Assembly: GCA_945876095.1 (NCBI GenBank) | Contig: CAMCMP010000032.1 | Span: 1 to 33,781 of the forward strand | DNA length: 33,781 bases | DNA from: Chitinophaga pinensis | GTDB lineage: Bacteria; Bacteroidota; Bacteroidia; Chitinophagales; Chitinophagaceae | Direction: 5' to 3' | Part shown: piece after piece, positions 32,468 through 33,781 of the stretch | Layout: the number at the start of each line of letters is the position of its first letter | Numbering within the stretch: position 1 is the stretch's first letter | Position numbers and translations under genes: made by a program | Notes under the pieces: model-generated | Told to the model about the DNA's origin: nothing | Database searches by the model: none | The model's input: only the letters and a program-made list of their open reading frames with translations

Positions 32468-33781
32468 TTATGACGATCGGTAAGCGATTGGATGAAATTT
32501 ATTTTTGTGTTGACCCAGAAAAATTCGAGCATAAATTCTCAGTACTGCAACTTCAAGAAAAAGAAAACTGATGGAGGTAAAAATAATCAGTATTTCTTGG
32601 TGTTTATGAATGTGGCTGAACAACAAATCGATGCCGATAAAAGTCGGCGTAAAGGGGAGTCCCACCACTCCTAGACAGCAAATCAAAAACACTAAAGACA
32701 TCCTAGGATGACCATAACTATACCCATGGTATCTATTGAGTAGGATGTCCTGATCTAAGGATTTCATCTTCCTTAGACAAAAATAACCTACTACTGCTGC
32801 GGTAAGCGATCCGCTTAGAAAAAAAGCAATATGGTGAAATCCGAAATCTTCATTTAATAAAACAACAGAGAGCGTAATGAAAAACTGACCGGTGATTATT
32901 AAAATCCATGCATTTAAGGCGTCCCCTCTTTCAGAAAAAGATTTAAGTATCATTAGTAAGCCCGCAAATGAATATAGAAAAGGAAGCCATTCGAAATGTA
33001 TTGCCGGAAGCGCTTCTCTATATTCGTTGGCAGCTAAGCCTAAACCGTAAAACAGTATTAGTGCAATGAGGGTTGGCTTTTTGGTAAGGAATTGCAAATT
33101 TTTTCCTAACCATTTAAAGGGGCTCCATCCAAAACGAAACCAATATTGATCGAGATTCCACTCCTTCACATTCAGTATATAAAAACTGTTGCTGATTTTT
33201 GTAAACAAAGTCTTTTTCGTATTTAATTTGTTAGGTGAAAAATTGAAAAACATATCATGCATCCGATAGCTTAAAACGGAGGGGGAAACCAGCAGCTGGT
33301 ATGTTCTTAAAAAAGCATTTCCTGAAAAATGGATCAGCGCAAGCCAATGAAAGCCAAGTGCCACCTCGGTAAACATCAATCCTATTTGTGCCACCGATGA
33401 ATAGGCAATCTGGGTTTTAACAGATGACTGAACGCTGCTGATTCCACTTGCAATTATACTAGTTGCAATCCCCATCGTTATAATCAGCGCTTTAATAATT
33501 ACCATATTTTCCCAATAAGGATAAGTTCGAATCAATAGAAAAACCCCCATATGTACTGATAGCGATCCATAAAAAATGGCGCTGGAGGTGGTAGGACCTT
33601 CCATTGCCCTTGGAAGCCAGGAGGAGAATGGGAATTGAGCAGATTTAACCAGTGCAGCAATAACAATCATGCCTGCAATAAAAATCCCGTACCAGTTATG
33701 CTCTAAAAGGTGTTCTGCTACTAGTTTTGAATCTGTCAACTTTATGAAAGTGATATTCTCATGCCAAAGATGGTGGCTCAT
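32468..33781 (-). CDS. DabB/NuoL-like proton-channel subunit, C-terminal part (gene runs off the window)
   Basis: The visible 437 codons are the middle and end of an integral membrane protein of the NADH dehydrogenase subunit 5 / antiporter family. ALVKSAQFPFSSWLPRAMEGPTTSSAI is the conserved core around the proton-path Lys, and SVKTQIAYSSVAQIGLM is the next family motif. Family members have roughly 200 more residues before this core, so the first Met at the window edge is not the true start. The stretch HFSGNAFLRTYQLLVSPSVL is closer to the NDH-5-like partner of DabA (DabB, inorganic-carbon uptake) than to NuoL of complex I. No other Nuo genes are in view, and SulP and carbonic anhydrase are nearby. 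NuoL or an Mrp antiporter subunit remain alternatives. Confidence 0.7.
   Translation of the reverse strand: MSHHLWHENITFIKLTDSKLVAEHLLEHNWYGIFIAGMIVIAALVKSAQFPFSSWLPRAMEGPTTSSAIFYGSLSVHMGVFLLIRTYPYWENMVIIKALIITMGIATSIIASGISSVQSSVKTQIAYSSVAQIGLMFTEVALGFHWLALIHFSGNAFLRTYQLLVSPSVLSYRMHDMFFNFSPNKLNTKKTLFTKISNSFYILNVKEWNLDQYWFRFGWSPFKWLGKNLQFLTKKPTLIALILFYGLGLAANEYREALPAIHFEWLPFLYSFAGLLMILKSFSERGDALNAWILIITGQFFITLSVVLLNEDFGFHHIAFFLSGSLTAAVVGYFCLRKMKSLDQDILLNRYHGYSYGHPRMSLVFLICCLGVVGLPFTPTFIGIDLLFSHIHKHQEILIIFTSISFLFLEVAVLRIYARIFLGQHKNKFHPIAYRSS

Overview
The window looks like a chromosomal segment of a Bacteroidota bacterium, most likely in or near the family Chitinophagaceae. The DNA is AT-rich, and most genes have no clear Shine-Dalgarno sequence. 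Several starts are preceded by the Bacteroidota -7 promoter box (TAnnTTTG). The gene families also fit: DUF2490, DUF4369/TlpA-type thioredoxins, a rhomboid pair with an EEP phosphodiesterase, a GHL10-type hydrolase, a bacterial GH3 protein and a LacI/AraC hybrid regulator. I name no species. I saw no rRNA, tRNA, CRISPR array, transposase or phage gene.

Layout. Bases 1-284 are a non-coding leader. Bases 285-2414 encode a membrane-anchored PpiD/SurA-like foldase closed by a strong terminator. Bases 2556-4534 hold a sugar-type hybrid regulator and a cytosolic EEP phosphatase. Bases 4669-10683 form a five-gene same-strand run: ethanolamine-type permease, glutamine-synthetase-like ligase, iron alcohol dehydrogenase, gamma-glutamyl hydrolase and aldehyde dehydrogenase. 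Bases 10768-12397 are a metal-homeostasis cluster: a Fur-family regulator and SCO1 face away from MerC, with a TTGCAA palindrome between them. Bases 12473-15896 carry small accessory genes, a radical SAM/SPASM enzyme, a 53-codon stub of an AI-2E-type transporter and a secreted glycosyl hydrolase-like protein. Bases 15987-22225 (minus strand) carry cysS, an EEP protein, two rhomboids (one lacking its catalytic serine) and rlmD. Bases 22409-28517 carry a TlpA-like protein, metF, a repeat-rich spacer, lptB, a GH3 protein and fabG. Bases 28573-33781 hold a carbonic anhydrase, a DUF2490 protein and a SulP transporter in one operon, with a divergent TetR regulator and the C-terminal part of a DabB/NuoL-like subunit.

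How the genes work together. The most interesting system is the five-gene run. Its enzymes fit a B12-independent, shell-free route in which ethanolamine (or a similar amino alcohol) is imported and capped with glutamate. It is then oxidised from alcohol to aldehyde to acid and released by a gamma-glutamyl hydrolase as an amino acid (glycine, if ethanolamine is the substrate) plus glutamate. The second functional block is inorganic carbon handling: SulP and carbonic anhydrase beside a DabB-like proton-channel subunit, with a palindromic operator candidate between sulP and tetR. Both interpretations come from family recognition and gene order, not experiment.
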